From 1-14-2-50-31-20 sp964617555 (lineage in GTDB: Bacteria; Bacteroidota; Ignavibacteria; Ignavibacteriales; Melioribacteraceae), in the NCBI GenBank assembly GCA_964617555.1, contig CAZTYP010000029.1, forward strand, positions 1-64,000: a stretch of DNA of 64,000 bases, written 5' to 3'. Shown here piece after piece: positions 62,545 to 64,000 of this stretch (its first letter is position 1; each line of letters begins with the position of its first letter). The position numbers and the translations under genes were made by a program. The notes beneath the pieces were generated by a model. That model saw only the letters and a list, made by a program, of their open reading frames with translations. It had not been told where the DNA came from and ran no database searches.

Positions 62545-62709
62545 TTATTCTCCCCAGTCTTCTTCTTCTTGAGGAGCTTCTTCAACTTCAAAGGGCTCAA
62601 GATTAATAACTTCAAGTTCCGTCCCGCAGTCGGGGCATTCAAGCAATTCGCCTACAACTGTATCGGCAGCTCTTTTAATTTCGGCTCCGCAAATAGGGCA
62701 TTCTGTCAT
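62545..62709 (-). CDS. lysW: LysW amino-group carrier protein
   Basis: 54 residues from ATG 62709. Zinc-binding pairs C4-x2-C7 and C25-x2-C28 (CPIC, CPDC) and the diagnostic acidic tail with C-terminal EDWGE (50-54). The terminal glutamate gamma-carboxyl carries alpha-aminoadipate while LysXYZJ act, protecting its amino group and steering it to enzymes by the acidic body. First gene of the operon; RBS-like AAGGATT. The homocitrate synthase ATG follows 2 nt after its stop. Confidence 0.95.
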   Translation of the reverse strand: MTECPICGAEIKRAADTVVGELLECPDCGTELEVINLEPFEVEEAPQEEEDWGE

Positions 62710-62741
62710 TTTGAAATCCTTAAATAATTTAAAAAGTTGTG

Positions 62742-62773
62742 CAAAAATAATGCGAAAAAAAAATATATGCAAA
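62742..62773 (-). promoter_or_regulatory. Promoter of the lysW operon
   Basis: On the minus strand TTTGC begins at 62773 (TTTG 62773-62770), 20 nt, then TATTTTTG (62749-62742). Full match to the Bacteroidota pattern. Transcription predicted near 62735, leader of about 26 nt. Confidence 0.75.
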
Positions 62774-62811
62774 TTAATATAATTAAAACGAAGTTATTGC
62801 AAATGAAATAA

Positions 62812-62845
62812 TAACATATTAAGATATGTTACGGTTTCCGTAACA
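62812..62845. promoter_or_regulatory. Two overlapping inverted repeats upstream of lysW and fumC
   Basis: Repeat A is TAACATAT-TAAG-ATATGTTA (62812-62831). Repeat B is TGTTACGG-TTT-CCGTAACA (62827-62845). Both are perfect and share 62827-62831. They lie about 40-75 bp upstream of the lysW promoter -33 element and about 185 bp from the fumC promoter. Together with the AT-rich flanks, they are what the 388-nt gap holds besides the two promoters. Confidence 0.65.
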
Positions 62846-63028
62846 AATTAATACCTCTTTATTTTCAACAGATTAACTTATTATACGAAAAGACTAATTA
62901 ATTTTTTTGAGTTAAAAAAAAACGGATTTTAAAATATTTATTAAAACCGATTTTCTTTGTTTTAGCGGTATTTGTTATTTAGGTATTTAAAAAGCGGAAT
63001 CCGGTGCGGTTATGATATCCTATTTTAT

Positions 63029-63061
63029 TTTGGAAATTGAAACTAATAAATGTAATTTTTG
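63029..63061 (+). promoter_or_regulatory. Promoter of fumC
   Basis: TTTG (63029-63032), 20 nt, TAATTTTT then G (63053-63061), one extra T relative to TAnnTTTG. Transcription predicted near 63068 with a leader of about 30 nt that contains the RBS AGGAG at 63085-63089. Confidence 0.6.
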
Positions 63062-63097
63062 ATGTAAAATAATTAACAAAATTCAGGAGAAAAAGAG

Positions 63098-64000
63098 ATG
63101 GATTACAGAATTGAAACTGACTCAATGGGCGAAGTTCAAGTCCCATCCGACAAGTATTACGGTGCACAAACGGCACGTTCGTTAATGAATTTTAAAATAG
63201 GCGGTGAAAGATTTCCGAGAGAGTTAATAAGAGCATTGGGCATCTTAAAAAAAGCTGCCGCTCAAGCTAATACAGAATTGGGAATGCTCCCGCAAGAAAA
63301 GGCCGATTTAATTATTAAAGCTGCCGACGAAGTTATTGAAGGCAAATTAGACGAGCATTTCCCTTTGGTGGTATGGCAAACCGGCAGTGGAACACAAACA
63401 AATATGAATTCAAACGAGGTAATTGCAAACAGAGCAATTGAAATTGCCGGCGGTGAATTGGGGAGCAAAAAACCTATTCATCCAAATGATGATGTAAACA
63501 AAGCTCAATCCTCTAACGATACTTTCCCGACCGCAATGCATATTGCCGCCGTAGAAGAAGTTTACAGACGTTTAATACCGATGATTACAAAGTTACGCGA
63601 TGCATTGGCCGAAAAATCGGAAGAATTTAAAGATATAATCAAAATAGGGCGTACTCACTTAATGGATGCTACGCCTTTAACTTTGGGGCAAGAGTTTTCG
63701 GGATATGTTCAACAGTTGAATAACGGTTTGGATAGAATTAATGCCGCATTACCGAGGCTTTCGCAGCTTGCGCTTGGCGGGACAGCTGTAGGAACAGGTT
63801 TAAACACACATAAAGATTTTGCTCAATTGGCTGCAAAAAAAATATCTGAAATTACCGGCAAAAAATTTACTTCCGCACCCAATAAATTTGAGGCGCTTGC
63901 CGCTCACGATGCTATTGTTGAATTTAGTGGTGTGCTTAAAACCATAGCTGCCGGGCTTCATAAAATTGCTAACGATATCCGCTGGATGGGCTCAGGTCCT
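63098..64000 (+). CDS. fumC: Class II fumarate hydratase, N-terminal 301 residues (cut by window end)
   Basis: Frame open from ATG 63098 to the right edge. YRIETDSMGEVQVPSDKYYGAQTARS at the start, VWQTGSGTQTNMNSNEVIANRA, HPNDDVNKAQSSNDTFPTAMH, GRTHLMDATPLTLGQEFSGY and the AxGGTAVGTGLNTH segment are those of fumarase C, which hydrates fumarate to malate in the citric acid cycle. The catalytic-loop signature GSSxMPxKxN lies beyond the window. AGGAG with 8 nt spacing supports this start. Aspartase is less likely given the GSGTQTNMN text. Confidence 0.93.
   Translation, partial: MDYRIETDSMGEVQVPSDKYYGAQTARSLMNFKIGGERFPRELIRALGILKKAAAQANTELGMLPQEKADLIIKAADEVIEGKLDEHFPLVVWQTGSGTQTNMNSNEVIANRAIEIAGGELGSKKPIHPNDDVNKAQSSNDTFPTAMHIAAVEEVYRRLIPMITKLRDALAEKSEEFKDIIKIGRTHLMDATPLTLGQEFSGYVQQLNNGLDRINAALPRLSQLALGGTAVGTGLNTHKDFAQLAAKKISEITGKKFTSAPNKFEALAAHDAIVEFSGVLKTIAAGLHKIANDIRWMGSGP

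Overview
The window is AT-rich, densely coded DNA from a Gram-negative member of the Fibrobacterota-Chlorobiota-Bacteroidota (FCB) group, most probably an Ignavibacteria/Chlorobiota-like lineage. Four things point there: type IX secretion proteins (a C25 cysteine peptidase with a C-terminal sorting domain, a beta-propeller with a FlgD-like C-terminus, and two PorV/PorQ-family barrels); many lipoproteins and outer-membrane barrels; a bacterial histone H1-like protein; and several intergenic sites that fit the Bacteroidota housekeeping promoter (TTTG, about 20 nt, TAnnTTTG). This is inferred from gene content; no taxonomic marker was searched.

Layout. Positions 1-8650: the tail of a nucleotidyltransferase-like gene, an internally deleted AlbA_2/Schlafen-type remnant, then a surface-polysaccharide operon (GT4, FrhB-like Fe-S protein, pyruvyl transferase, methyltransferase, deacetylase, flippase, outer-membrane protein). 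8670-10411: a minus-strand pair (membrane protein, SGNH hydrolase). 10545-15298: a flippase-like membrane protein, two GT2 enzymes, a polysaccharide deacetylase and a site-2 protease. 15525-19802: a type IX secretion-linked cluster. 19810-23888: FemAB-like protein, GT4, the small SRP RNA, and an ABC exporter pair. 23975-35239: metabolism and housekeeping (3-hydroxyacyl-CoA dehydrogenase, acetate kinase, SDR, FAD dehydrogenase, hydrolase, HdrD-like Fe-S membrane protein, histone-like protein, CapA-like protein, TPR lipoprotein, DUF58). 35420-43075: envelope genes and the GTPase RsgA. 43175-51323: a second polysaccharide operon with UDP-galactopyranose mutase. 51378-56681: a very large C25 peptidase.

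The most interesting region is the minus-strand operon at 56723-62709: lysW, homocitrate synthase, lysX, lysY, a class II glutamine-amidotransferase-fold protein, lysZ and lysJ. This is the amino-group carrier protein (LysW) route to lysine through alpha-aminoadipate, but the usual release peptidase LysK is absent from the cluster. In its place, translationally coupled to lysZ, is an Ntn-hydrolase of the EgtC/YafJ type whose family chemistry (gamma-glutamyl amide hydrolysis) matches the missing step. The operon starts at a promoter divergent from fumC (fumarase, cut by the window end), and the shared region holds two overlapping inverted repeats that cannot form at the same time. No CRISPR array, insertion sequence, tRNA or rRNA was recognised.
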